DNA of 64,000 nucleotides from Pseudomonas sp. FEN (GTDB lineage Bacteria > Pseudomonadota > Gammaproteobacteria > Pseudomonadales > Pseudomonadaceae), in contig NZ_CAJFDC010000010.1 in NCBI RefSeq assembly GCF_904067045.1, positions 466,001 to 530,000 on the forward strand, given 5' to 3'. Each line of letters starts with the position of its first letter. The stretch's first letter is position 1. The translations under genes were made by a program, and so were the position numbers. The notes under the pieces were generated by a model. That model did not search any database. It saw nothing but the letters and a program-made list of their open reading frames with translations, and was not told the DNA's origin. Positions 36,741 through 45,333 of this stretch are shown piece by piece.

Positions 36741-37865
36741 ATGTCAGAACTATTCGAAACCCCTTCGTTGTTACTGGACGTGGATCGCCTGGATGCGAAC
36801 ATCCTGCGCATGCGCGACAAGCTGGCGCCGTTTGAGGTGGTGTTGCGGCCACATGTCAAAACCAACAAATCCCTGGAAGTGACCGAACGCTTTTTTCCAG
36901 CCGGGCGCGGACCGATCACCGTGTCCACTCTGCGTGAGGCGGATTTCTTTTTCGCTGCCGGTTTCACCGACATCTTGTATGGCGTCAGCATTGCGCCCAA
37001 CAAGTTCGCTCACGCCGCAAGGTTGATTGAACAGGGCGCGGCCTTGAAGCTGGTGCTGGACAACCTGGAGAGCGCCCGGCTGTTGGCCGAATTCGCGCGC
37101 ACCCATGAGCAGACCTTCGAAGTGCTGCTGGAAGTCGATTGTGATGGTCATCGTTCAGGTATCCCCCCGCACTCGCCGTTGTTGGTGGAGATCGCTCGGT
37201 TGTTGCGCGCCAGCGACGTTACCGTCAGCGGTGTCATGACTCACGCCGGCAACTCCTATGACAGTCGTTCCATCGCTGAAATCGAGGCTTGTGCCCGGCA
37301 GGAACGCAACGCCGTGGTCGATGCAGCCCGACTACTTGAAGAAGCAGGGTTCGAACTGTCTGTTGTCAGCATCGGCTCGACGCCCACGGCGCTGTTTACC
37401 CAGGACTTGTCCGGTATCACGGAAGTCCGGGCCGGGGTGTTTGCCTTCTTCGATCTGGTGATGGCCGGGTTGGGTGTCTGCCAGGTGCAGGACATTGCCG
37501 TCTCGGTGTTGACCACGGTCATCGGCCACCAGCCGGAAAAAGGCTGGACCATTGTCGACGCCGGCTGGATGGCTCTTTCCCGCGACCGTGGCACCGCCAA
37601 GCAGAGCGTGGACCAGGGTTACGGCATCGTCTGCAACCTCAACGGGCAGCCCATTGGCGACTTGATCGTCACGGCGGCCAACCAGGAACACGGGATCATT
37701 TCCTCACGCTCGGGAACTTTCGAACCGGCCGGTGAACTGCCCGTGGGCATGCAACTGCGCATCCTGCCCAACCATGCCTGCGCCACTTCGGCTCAACATG
37801 CGGGGTACCACGTCCTGACCGGGGGACGCCACCTCGGTGACTGGTCGCGTATTGCGGGTTGGTAA
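36741..37865 (+). CDS. D-threonine aldolase/DSD1-family PLP enzyme
   Basis: A 374-aa fold-type III PLP enzyme with an N-terminal alanine-racemase-like barrel and a C-terminal metal domain. The PLP lysine is K40 ('RPHVKTNKS') and the zinc/manganese ligands are H345 and C347 ('NHACATS'). This group includes D-threonine aldolase, D-3-hydroxyaspartate aldolase and eukaryotic D-serine dehydratase, which break D-beta-hydroxy amino acids. It is divergent from a LysR regulator that likely induces it. The exact substrate cannot be chosen from sequence. Confidence 0.88.
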   Translation: MSELFETPSLLLDVDRLDANILRMRDKLAPFEVVLRPHVKTNKSLEVTERFFPAGRGPITVSTLREADFFFAAGFTDILYGVSIAPNKFAHAARLIEQGAALKLVLDNLESARLLAEFARTHEQTFEVLLEVDCDGHRSGIPPHSPLLVEIARLLRASDVTVSGVMTHAGNSYDSRSIAEIEACARQERNAVVDAARLLEEAGFELSVVSIGSTPTALFTQDLSGITEVRAGVFAFFDLVMAGLGVCQVQDIAVSVLTTVIGHQPEKGWTIVDAGWMALSRDRGTAKQSVDQGYGIVCNLNGQPIGDLIVTAANQEHGIISSRSGTFEPAGELPVGMQLRILPNHACATSAQHAGYHVLTGGRHLGDWSRIAGW

Positions 37866-38066
37866 AAAAACACGGCTGTTTCGGCTGCCGCCTATCAACC
37901 GCACAATGGCGGCGGACTTGTCGAATATGGCGTCGAGGTCGTAACGCCTTTACTCAGCGTTTTTGCAGCTGGGTGGCCGACCGGCTACTACACTTGCAGA
38001 CGGCTCAGCCTTGGCGAATGGCTGTCAATCTGCAAGATGCGTGGGGGCAAGGGCATTGAGGACGCT

Positions 38067-38768
38067 ATGACTGACCGTGAACAACTTCATCGAGAGGGTT
38101 TTGTGCTGCTTCGTCGAGCGATCCCGGACCTGTGGCTGGATGACCTTCGCGCGGTGTTCGATGCGGGCGTGAAGCCTTCTGAGCAATGGCCAGTGCCGCG
38201 TGGCATGGACTGTCGCCATTCGCTGTTGGATTGTGATTCGAAGGTTCAGGCGGTGTGTCGTCTGCCGCAGGTGCTGGCGGTGGTGGGGGCGTTGATTGGC
38301 GAACGCTTCTTCCTCTCGCAGGTGGAGGGGCGCGAGCCCCTTGCCGGTGGCGGTCATCAGCCGTTGCACCGCGACTTGTCGGCCCAACGCCCTGGCGACA
38401 TAGTGGGCGCCCTGGCTTATTTCGACGACTATGGCCCGGAGAACGGCGCGACACGTATCGTCCCCGGCAGCCATCGCCCCGAGCAGGGACGGCCGCCGTT
38501 CGACTTCAATGACGAGTCCCGCTCCGTGCAGCTTTCAGGCTCCGCGGGTGACATTCTGGTGTTTGATGTCGATCTGGTGCATGCGGGCAGTCTGAACGCA
38601 ATCGGCGCCCGCCGTCGCTCGATCCTGATCAGCTATTTTTCGGAGCCGCTATACGCCTCACACCTGGAAACGGTGAGCTTGCGCGGTATTCGGATGGACA
38701 CGAGCGATCGGTTCGATCCCGCGGATTATGCCTTGGCGGGCGTTCCCGGCTGTTTGCGTCCTGCCTGA
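38067..38768 (+). CDS. Phytanoyl-CoA dioxygenase-family (Fe(II)/2-oxoglutarate) protein
   Basis: A 233-aa dioxygenase fold with the metal triad H-x-D in 'QPLHRDLSA' and distal His in 'DVDLVHAGSLN', followed by Arg residues for 2-oxoglutarate. PhyH-family enzymes hydroxylate diverse small molecules, including ectoine (EctD). It is not a close EctD match by the motifs I can see. The start at 38067 has GAGG 7 nt upstream; a 10-codon longer form lacks one. It overlaps no neighbour. Confidence 0.82.
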   Translation: MTDREQLHREGFVLLRRAIPDLWLDDLRAVFDAGVKPSEQWPVPRGMDCRHSLLDCDSKVQAVCRLPQVLAVVGALIGERFFLSQVEGREPLAGGGHQPLHRDLSAQRPGDIVGALAYFDDYGPENGATRIVPGSHRPEQGRPPFDFNDESRSVQLSGSAGDILVFDVDLVHAGSLNAIGARRRSILISYFSEPLYASHLETVSLRGIRMDTSDRFDPADYALAGVPGCLRPA

Positions 38769-38780
38769 TGGCGGCTCGGC

Positions 38781-39476
38781 TCAGGCCAGTAGCCTGGTGA
38801 TCCACCGGGCCTGCCGGGAGATGTCCCGCACCTTCTCCTCGGGCACGGCTTGCCGCGCCCGGGCCAAGTGGGCCAGGGTTTGTTGCTTCTGGTGCAGCAG
38901 GCGCTGCCATTTGGCCAGGAACGCCGGGCTGCGTGCCTGCATCTGCAACGGGCCGAAGTACAACTCCTCGGCGGTATACATCACCGGCCCGGCGCGCTCG
39001 GCGACGATGATTTCGTAGTCGAAGCGGTTTTCCCGCAACAGTTCCTCGCAGAGGATGCGGTAGTCATTTTCCATCAGCCATTGGCGCAGCGGCTGTTCGC
39101 CACCGTTGGGCTGCAGAATCAGGCGCTCCTGGCCACTCAGGCGCGCCTTGCCGCTGTCGAGGATGTCGCGGATCGTCTCGCCGCCCATGCCGCAGATGCT
39201 GATCGCGGTAATCCCGTCCGCCGGCTCGATTGCCGCCAGGCCATTGGCCAGGCGCACGCTGATCCGTTGCTCCAGGCCATTCTCGTGCACGCTGCGTTCG
39301 GCCGCGTGGAAGGGGGTCAATGCCACCTCGCCGGCCACCGCCGCGGTGATGGCGCCACGGTGCATCAACGCCACTGGCAGGTAGCCGTGATCCGAGCCGA
39401 TATCGGCCAGGCGCGCACCGGCTGGCACCTGCGCCGCCACGCGCTCCAGGCGCATGGACAATATCTGTTGGTTCAA
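38781..39476 (-). CDS. trmK: tRNA (adenine22-N1)-methyltransferase TrmK
   Basis: A 231-aa class I SAM methyltransferase. The SAM motif is 'LADIGSDHGYLPVALM', and 'ICGMGGETIRDIL' and 'LILQPNGGEQPLRQWL' are the catalytic/target-loop motifs of TrmK, which methylates A22 of tRNAs. The start is set at TTG (39474-39476), giving MNQQILSMRLERVAA with AAGGGGCGG upstream, because the longer ATG starts add a non-conserved leader. An ATG at 39455 is the alternative. It is convergent with the dioxygenase gene. Confidence 0.83.
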   Translation of the reverse strand: MNQQILSMRLERVAAQVPAGARLADIGSDHGYLPVALMHRGAITAAVAGEVALTPFHAAERSVHENGLEQRISVRLANGLAAIEPADGITAISICGMGGETIRDILDSGKARLSGQERLILQPNGGEQPLRQWLMENDYRILCEELLRENRFDYEIIVAERAGPVMYTAEELYFGPLQMQARSPAFLAKWQRLLHQKQQTLAHLARARQAVPEEKVRDISRQARWITRLLA

Positions 39477-39631
39477 CTGCCGCCCCTTTTTCACCACGAA
39501 CATCCGGCACCTTTGGCCGGATCGGGGCGCGACTCTATCGAGCAACGCCGTGCATTTCAAATGCCTGCTACCATGGCGATGCTTTCATTGGCTCGTGCCG
39601 TGCGATTTTTTGCGACATTTTCGTACTGAGC

Positions 39632-39922
39632 CTAAAGCCATGTATTCACCACCCGCCGATCCAGTTCCTCCCAATCCGCCATACCCAACACCCGGGTTGT
39701 GTTCAGCCCGCGCAAATAACCCCGTAGCTGATTGGCGGTGGCTCGGACAAGCTCCGGGTCGGTCGCGTTTTGCGACAACAGTACGGTTTCGTACTGGACC
39801 AGGTAATCGGCCACCCGGTCACGGAAATCGGGCAAAACGGCGTCGCGGATCAAGTCAAACGTTCTCAAGGAGAGATCCTCATCAATTTTTCTAGTTGTGA
39901 TTGGGTGTATGTCGGTCTGCAC
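39632..39922 (-). CDS. Small helical hypothetical protein
   Basis: A 96-aa acidic protein without membrane segments, starting at GTG with no strong ribosome site. The middle part 'RDRVADYLVQYETVLLSQNA' and 'ELVRATANQLRGYLRGL' predict two amphipathic helices. I do not recognise a family. It stands alone between trmK and a lipoprotein gene. The flanking 260 bp up to 40185 shows no other gene. Confidence 0.5.
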   Translation of the reverse strand: MQTDIHPITTRKIDEDLSLRTFDLIRDAVLPDFRDRVADYLVQYETVLLSQNATDPELVRATANQLRGYLRGLNTTRVLGMADWEELDRRVVNTWL

Positions 39923-40185
39923 GGTGGCAACTATTGCTAGAAGTAATAGTGACCATCAAGAAACGCAAGTTCTACTTTGTTGGCAATAACCGGAGAATGG
40001 CCTGCATCGAACACCCGGCTCAGGACAGTGCGCGATGGCGTTCGCCCGCCCCGCCAGGGTTGACCTGCTGACGGGCGTGGTGGCTGCACCTGGCTGAGCC
40101 GACAAGATACAAATGGTGATGGCGCTACCCGTGATGCCATTCCGTTGCTTGATCAAACGAGTTTTTTATTTTCAGGAAGAGATTG

Positions 40186-40527
40186 ATGCGCCCTTTATCT
40201 GTGTCTGCCCTGGCGATTGGCACTTTGTTGCTCGCAGGTTGTGCCTCCGCGCCGAATGATCCGACCCTGACCCTGCAGACCCGCAAGAGCCCAGCCCAAT
40301 ACGCCAGCTGCGTTGTACCGAAATTGCAGGGCAGTGCGTTGACCCCGACCGTTTCGCAGAGTCAGCGCGGCTACCGGATCGTGGTGTCGAGCAAAGTCTC
40401 GGCGGACAATGTGCTGGAAGCCTACAAGGCCGGGACGGGGGGCAAGGTGTTCATCTACGAGCGACACTTGCTGGCCTCGAACCTGCTGCCTTCGAGTTTT
40501 GAACGCGCGGCACAGGATTGCATCTGA
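40186..40527 (+). CDS. Small predicted lipoprotein
   Basis: A 113-aa protein with a lipoprotein signal peptide ending in the lipobox 'LLAGC' (Cys about residue 19), followed by Ala-Ser, so it should be lipid-anchored and sent to the outer membrane. The rest is small, soluble and of unknown function; a Cys in 'YASCVVPKL' and one near the end ('AAQDCI') may form a disulphide. AGGA lies about 9 nt before the ATG. A strong terminator follows at 40591. Confidence 0.78.
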   Translation: MRPLSVSALAIGTLLLAGCASAPNDPTLTLQTRKSPAQYASCVVPKLQGSALTPTVSQSQRGYRIVVSSKVSADNVLEAYKAGTGGKVFIYERHLLASNLLPSSFERAAQDCI

Positions 40528-40590
40528 GCCCCGGCTCGTAAACGTTTTTCAACGCGCTCCTTTGGTTGGCCGCAACCAACCAATTCCTTG

Positions 40591-40622
40591 CCCCGCACCC
40601 TATCGGTTGCGGGGTTTTTTTT
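40591..40622 (+). terminator. Rho-independent terminator after the lipoprotein gene
   Basis: CCCCGCA pairs with TGCGGGG around a 10-nt loop and is followed by eight T. Confidence 0.9.
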
Positions 40623-40748
40623 GCCTGCGGCTGAACAACCGCTTGCCTGGGATTCGGCTGGCGCCGCCCGTGGCGGCAAGGGGCGGGGCGCACTTGGGCG
40701 GGAGCGCGCGAACCGGCTTGTCGCCAGGTCGCGCTGTATCGCAGCGTG

Positions 40749-41351
40749 TTATTGGATTGGGTATTTCTTGAAGGCCGGGTGTTTCTCGGCAAGCGCGGCA
40801 TGGCGTTGCAGATGGGGAAAGGCCTCGGCCTTGACCACCGAAGCGAGGGTGAATTGAGTGAAGGACCAGGCGACTGCCACGCTGAGCGAGGCTTGCGTCA
40901 ATGACTCGCCAGGGCGGTTGGCCAATAGTTTTTCCAGGATCGAATAGGCGGCCAGCAGTTGCCCGGTGACCCGGTCGAGCCACGGCTCGTGAAGTTTCTC
41001 CGGTGGCCGCAGATTGTGCTCGTAGACGATTTGTACGGTTTTTTCACAGGCCGCCAACGCCAACCCGATCAGTTGCAAATCAGCCGCGCGCGCTGCGGTT
41101 TGCTGCGGCAACAGCTTATGCTCGACAGGCGCCAGTGCTTCGAAATAGTCAAGGATCAGGCTGGAGTCCATCAGTTGCGTCGAGTCGTCCAGCACCAGCG
41201 TCGGCGCTTTGACGACCGGGTTTATTTTGGCGAACTCATCGAAGGTGCTGAAGACCGAGAGCGACTGATGCTCAAAATTGACCCCGTACAGTTCCAGGGA
41301 AATAGCCACGCGGCGCACGTAGGGCGAATCCAGCATGCCGAGCAATTTCAT
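40749..41351 (-). CDS. Glutathione S-transferase
   Basis: A 200-aa GST with an N-terminal thioredoxin-like domain ('MKLLGMLDSPYVRRVAISLE', Ser/Tyr near the active site, cis-Pro in 'VKAPTLVLDD', 'LMDSSLILDYFE' for the glutathione gamma-Glu) and an all-helical C-terminal domain. It likely conjugates or reduces an electrophile. It is divergent from a LysR regulator 150 bp away. Confidence 0.9.
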   Translation of the reverse strand: MKLLGMLDSPYVRRVAISLELYGVNFEHQSLSVFSTFDEFAKINPVVKAPTLVLDDSTQLMDSSLILDYFEALAPVEHKLLPQQTAARAADLQLIGLALAACEKTVQIVYEHNLRPPEKLHEPWLDRVTGQLLAAYSILEKLLANRPGESLTQASLSVAVAWSFTQFTLASVVKAEAFPHLQRHAALAEKHPAFKKYPIQ

Positions 41352-41503
41352 GAAGCCTCCATTTACGTCAGTGTGATGTTCAAGGTGCGGTGTGGGTGCG
41401 CAATGGCTTTCAGTGATATGAATGTTAATTTGTGGTTACTTTATATTGGGAAAGCACCTTAAAATATCGACAATTTTTACCACAGATGGTTAGTTATTCT
41501 TAC

Positions 41504-42427
41504 ATGAGTCCCTTGCCTCCCTTGACCTGTCTGCGCAGCTTCGAGGCCACCGCCAGGCTGGGTAGTGTCACCCTGGCGGCCCAGGAGCTGCATGTTACTC
41601 ACTCGGCCATCAGCCAGCAGATCAAAGTACTGGAAGAGATTGTCGGTCTGACTCTTTTCGTCAGGGAGGGGCGTGGGCTGCGGGTGAACGAGGACGGTCG
41701 GCTGTATGCCCTGCAGATTCGCCAGGCTCTGGGCGACATCGTCGAAGCCACACGGTTGATCCAGGCGCAACCCAAGATGGGCGAGTTGGTCGTGGCGGTG
41801 CTGCCCTCGTTCGGCCGTTCCTGGCTGTTACCGCGGCTACCGGGTTTTCAGCAGCTTTACCCCCACGTCAGCATTCGCTTGCAAGCAGGCCTGAGCATTT
41901 CCAATCTGCATCAGGAGTCCGTCGATATCGGTATCCGCATGGGCAAGGGGGACTGGGAAGGGGTAGAGCAGAAGCTGTTGTTTCACGACGAAGTGGTGGT
42001 GGTCGCCGCTCCCCATTTCAATGACGGGCAGTTGCCGAAAACCCCTCGGCAGATTGTCGAGAGCGCCATTATCTACAACACTGAATCCTGGTTACCCTGG
42101 TGCCAGGCCGCGGGCGTTGAGATGAACATCGAGCGCAAGGGCTTGTGCAGCAATGACTCGAACCTGGTGCTGGAGGCGGTTCGGCTGGGGCAGGGTATCG
42201 CCCTGGAGCGGCGCAGCTTGGTGCATGACGCCATCGTACGCGGTGAATTGGTACAGCTGTGCGAGATCAGTGCGCCCTATGCCTACCCCTACTGGTTGGT
42301 ATGGCCGCCCCGGGAAAGCTCGGAAAACAAGCAGCGCGAGTTCTCGCATTGGCTGTTCAAAGAGGTGGAAACCTACCTGGCGCAACTGTCGGCCACGCGC
42401 TCCAGGCGCATGGGCGATGTCTGTTAG
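41504..42427 (+). CDS. LysR-family regulator (GcvA-like)
   Basis: A 307-aa LTTR with the GcvA/AmpR-type start 'LPPLTCLRSFEATARLGSVTLAAQELHVTHSA' (read in two parts) and a C-terminal effector domain. The start at 41504 (MSPLPPLT) fits the family; 24 codons more are open upstream but unlikely. It is divergent from the GST gene and may regulate it. No ribosome site stands out. Confidence 0.88.
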   Translation: MSPLPPLTCLRSFEATARLGSVTLAAQELHVTHSAISQQIKVLEEIVGLTLFVREGRGLRVNEDGRLYALQIRQALGDIVEATRLIQAQPKMGELVVAVLPSFGRSWLLPRLPGFQQLYPHVSIRLQAGLSISNLHQESVDIGIRMGKGDWEGVEQKLLFHDEVVVVAAPHFNDGQLPKTPRQIVESAIIYNTESWLPWCQAAGVEMNIERKGLCSNDSNLVLEAVRLGQGIALERRSLVHDAIVRGELVQLCEISAPYAYPYWLVWPPRESSENKQREFSHWLFKEVETYLAQLSATRSRRMGDVC

Positions 42428-42539
42428 CTCAACGGCCGCCCCTTTTAGCCACGCACCTCTGGCTCTTTGGCCGCAGCGGGGGGCGATGCCATCGAGCTAC
42501 GCCGTGCATCGGCGAGACTGCCTGGGGCACGGATAGCGC

Positions 42540-44162
42540 TCAGAGCCTGAAACGCACTACCAGGTTCTGCAAGCCGACGGCCAGTTGTGACAACTCCTGG
42601 CTGGTGGCGCTGGTCCGGGTCGATGCATCGGCGCTTTCCAGCGACAGGTCGCGGATGTTCAACAAGTTGCGATCGACTTCACGGGCTACCTGGGCCTGTT
42701 CTTCCGAGGCGCTGGCGATCACCAGGTTGCGTTCGAGGATCTGTTCCATGGCGCGAGTGATTTCCGCCAGCGCCAGGCCCGCCTGTTCGGCAATCGACAA
42801 GGTCTGCGCCACTCGCTGACTGTTGCCGTGCATCGAGCGCACCACGTTGTCGGTGTCACCCTGAACCCGGCCGATCATCTGCTCGATTTCCTGGGTCGAC
42901 TGCTGGGTGCGATGGGCCAGGGCCCGTACTTCATCGGCGACCACGGCAAAACCACGTCCGGCTTCCCCGGCCCGCGCGGCTTCGATGGCCGCGTTGAGCG
43001 CCAGCAAGTTGGTCTGTTCGGCGATGGCGCGGATCACGTCCAGTACCTTGCCGATTTCTCGCGACTGCTCGGCCAGGGTCTGTACCTGTTGCAGTGCGGT
43101 GCCGACATCGGCGCTCATCGCCTGGATCGAGTCCAGGGTCTCGATCACCCGCGCCTGTCCCAGCGTGGCCTCGTGGGTCGATTGGCGCGTGGTGTCGGAG
43201 GTCGAGACCGCATTGCGCGCTACTTCTTCAACGGCCACGGTCATTTCGTTGACCGCCGTGGAAGCCTGCTCGATTTCATTGTGTTGCTGCTGCAGGCGAC
43301 GGGAGTCCTGGGCGGTGCTCTGGCTCATCTGTTGTGCGGCGGCGGCCAGTGGGGTCGAAGTGCCACTGATCGATTGCAGGGTGTCGCGCAGGCTGCCTTG
43401 CATGCTGGCCAGCGCCTTGAGCAGACGTGCGGTTTCGTCGCCGCCCTGACTCTGGATCGGCGAACTCAGGTCCCCAACGGCCACCTGTTCGGCCACTCGC
43501 ACCGCCTGGCGGATCGGTATGACAATGCTGCGGATCAGCAACCAGGCCAGGCACAAGGTCAGCAGCGCGACGGCGATCAGGGCACCGATCACAGTGATTT
43601 TCACTTGGCGATACAGCGAGTCGGCATGGCTCGCCGACGCGTTGACTTCATTGGCGGTCAGGTTCATCAATTCGCTGAACTGGTCACCGGTCTGGGTCGA
43701 GTAGTCCTGGATACTGCCATTGAGCAAGGCACTCATTTCCGCGCTGCGGTCCTGCCGGGACAGGAGCTCGTACTGGTCCAGCGCTTGCCGGTAACGCTTC
43801 ACGGTATCGACGAACTTGTCGTATTGCGCGCGGTTGTACTCGCCGAACAGCGGCGCGAACTTCTCCAGCGTCTGATCCAGCCAGCCTTCCACCTGGTGCA
43901 GACGAGCGATGGTGGCGTCGAGCACCTTGGGTTCGCGATTAAGCGCCATGCGCAGGCTGAGCACGCGAATGCTCAGGATGTAGTCGCGGATTTCCCCCAG
44001 ATAGCGGGTGCTGGGCAGGGACACGTTTTCGGTGTGCTGGCCGGTGGCGCGCACTTCGGCGACCTTTTCGAGGGCGAACAGCCCCTGCAGCAGGACCAGC
44101 AGGGCGATGGCGCCGAAACTGATCATGGCGCGTTTGGCGATGCTCAGGTGAGCCCGTGGCAT
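42540..44162 (-). CDS. Methyl-accepting chemotaxis protein, four-helix-bundle sensor (PcaY-like)
   Basis: A 540-aa chemoreceptor: TM1 (about 12-31), a ~155-residue periplasmic helical sensor, TM2 ('[17 protein letters not shown]'), HAMP and a signalling domain with the tip '[20 protein letters not shown]'. The sensor is the 4HB/Tar type. A PcaR-like palindrome (44303-44319) lies 141 bp upstream. Because PcaY, the aromatic-acid receptor of P. putida, is controlled by PcaR, this may be its equivalent; that identity is an inference. No pca enzyme gene is in the window. Confidence 0.87.
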   Translation of the reverse strand: MPRAHLSIAKRAMISFGAIALLVLLQGLFALEKVAEVRATGQHTENVSLPSTRYLGEIRDYILSIRVLSLRMALNREPKVLDATIARLHQVEGWLDQTLEKFAPLFGEYNRAQYDKFVDTVKRYRQALDQYELLSRQDRSAEMSALLNGSIQDYSTQTGDQFSELMNLTANEVNASASHADSLYRQVKITVIGALIAVALLTLCLAWLLIRSIVIPIRQAVRVAEQVAVGDLSSPIQSQGGDETARLLKALASMQGSLRDTLQSISGTSTPLAAAAQQMSQSTAQDSRRLQQQHNEIEQASTAVNEMTVAVEEVARNAVSTSDTTRQSTHEATLGQARVIETLDSIQAMSADVGTALQQVQTLAEQSREIGKVLDVIRAIAEQTNLLALNAAIEAARAGEAGRGFAVVADEVRALAHRTQQSTQEIEQMIGRVQGDTDNVVRSMHGNSQRVAQTLSIAEQAGLALAEITRAMEQILERNLVIASASEEQAQVAREVDRNLLNIRDLSLESADASTRTSATSQELSQLAVGLQNLVVRFRL

Positions 44163-44302
44163 GATGATGTACCCGTTTCTTGAGATTTTTCAGGGGGTGT
44201 TCTGGGGCTTGGGTGATTGAGAACGGTGGCTTGGATGCCCGCTTGATGCGGTGTTGATGGTGCGCAGGGGATGAAATATCGTCAATTCGCTAACAGTCAT
44301 TG

Positions 44303-44319
44303 TGTTCGATGATCGAACA
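44303..44319. promoter_or_regulatory. 17-bp perfect palindrome, PcaR-like operator
   Basis: TGTTCGAT-G-ATCGAACA. The inner 15 bases match the PcaR site as I recall it (GTTCGATAATCGCAC) at 13 positions. It lies in the 237-bp gap between the chemoreceptor (start 44162) and a methyltransferase, where nothing else was found. Confidence 0.5.
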
Positions 44320-44399
44320 AAAACTAACTGGTTCGTACACTTTGAGTTGCTGTCTGGACTGGCCAGTCAATCATCCCCCCGCTTTCCGAGGCGCGGGGT

Positions 44400-45071
44400 T
44401 CACCTTCGTTGCTCGGCCGCCAGCAGCAATGACTGCGGCACGGGACTTTGCGGATGCTGCGGCTCTTGCAGGGTGCCCAGCCGAAAGCCGGCCATGTCCA
44501 GTGCATTGAGCCAACTGGACAAGGTCCGGAAGTACCATGGCATGGGTTGCCATTGCCCCTTGAACCCATCGAAGGTTTCGTTCCGCCAACCATCCTGGTA
44601 GTCGCCCGTGGCTGCGGTCCACGGGTGCAGGGTCTGGATCAGCAGGGCGCCGCCGGGGGCGAGCAGGGCGTTCATGGCGGCGAGCAGAGGGATGATGTCC
44701 TGGTGCAGCAGGGCGAAGTTGGCGCAGATCAGGTCATAGTCGCGGCCGATGTCCACCTTCGTCTCGACCAACGCTTCATAGCTGGCCAGATGCACTGGCG
44801 ACGAACCCGCCGCCCGCGCCGCCTCGACCAGCGTCGCATCGCCATCCACCCCGACCGCGTTGATGCCCCGTTTCTCCAGCGCTCGCAACAGCCAGCCCTC
44901 GCCGCAGCCAAGGTCCAGCACACGCTCGGGCTGGCGGCCCAGCACCGCCAGCAGGATCGCCTGGTCGGTGACCTGGCGGCGGCTTTCGATGGCGCCGCCG
45001 CGGACGGCGTCGATCCAGGAGTGGGCATTGTGGTGCCAGCTTTGCAAGAGGGGGGATTCGGGGGCGGGCAT
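44400..45071 (-). CDS. Class I SAM-dependent methyltransferase
   Basis: A 223-aa methyltransferase with the SAM motif I 'RVLDLGCGEGWLLRAL', acidic strand-2 end 'AVGVDGD' and post-motif 'YDLICANFALLHQD'. It resembles UbiG/Methyltransf_11 proteins; 'QTLHPWTAATGDYQDGWR' is a conserved C-terminal stretch seen in Pseudomonas orthologues. The start at 45071 is chosen for family length; an extension to 45260 is open. The substrate is unknown. Confidence 0.85.
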   Translation of the reverse strand: MPAPESPLLQSWHHNAHSWIDAVRGGAIESRRQVTDQAILLAVLGRQPERVLDLGCGEGWLLRALEKRGINAVGVDGDATLVEAARAAGSSPVHLASYEALVETKVDIGRDYDLICANFALLHQDIIPLLAAMNALLAPGGALLIQTLHPWTAATGDYQDGWRNETFDGFKGQWQPMPWYFRTLSSWLNALDMAGFRLGTLQEPQHPQSPVPQSLLLAAEQRR

Positions 45072-45333
45072 TTCGATGTCCGGAAGGAGTGGTTGGATGG
45101 AAGGATAGTGCAATTGGAGCGGAGGTGAATTTACCGCTGAGTGGTAGGCGGCGTCTTTTCGCTGGGGATTCCTCTCAAGTTGATCCTGCCGACCGCGATC
45201 TTGCAGGCACTCCGGCGCTGGAGCACAACCATACAAGGCAGCTTGTTCGCGGACAGGCATAGTCGTTCGCTAGACTTTTCGCTCTCGCTATCCGGGCCCG
45301 GGCTTCAAACCGCTCCCCGACTCAAGGACCGTC

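Noticed and set aside
42828..44183. 451-codon plus-strand frame antisense to the chemoreceptor
   Set aside because: It mirrors a clear MCP gene on the other strand and has a His/Gln/Gly-rich composition typical of antisense frames in G+C-rich DNA.
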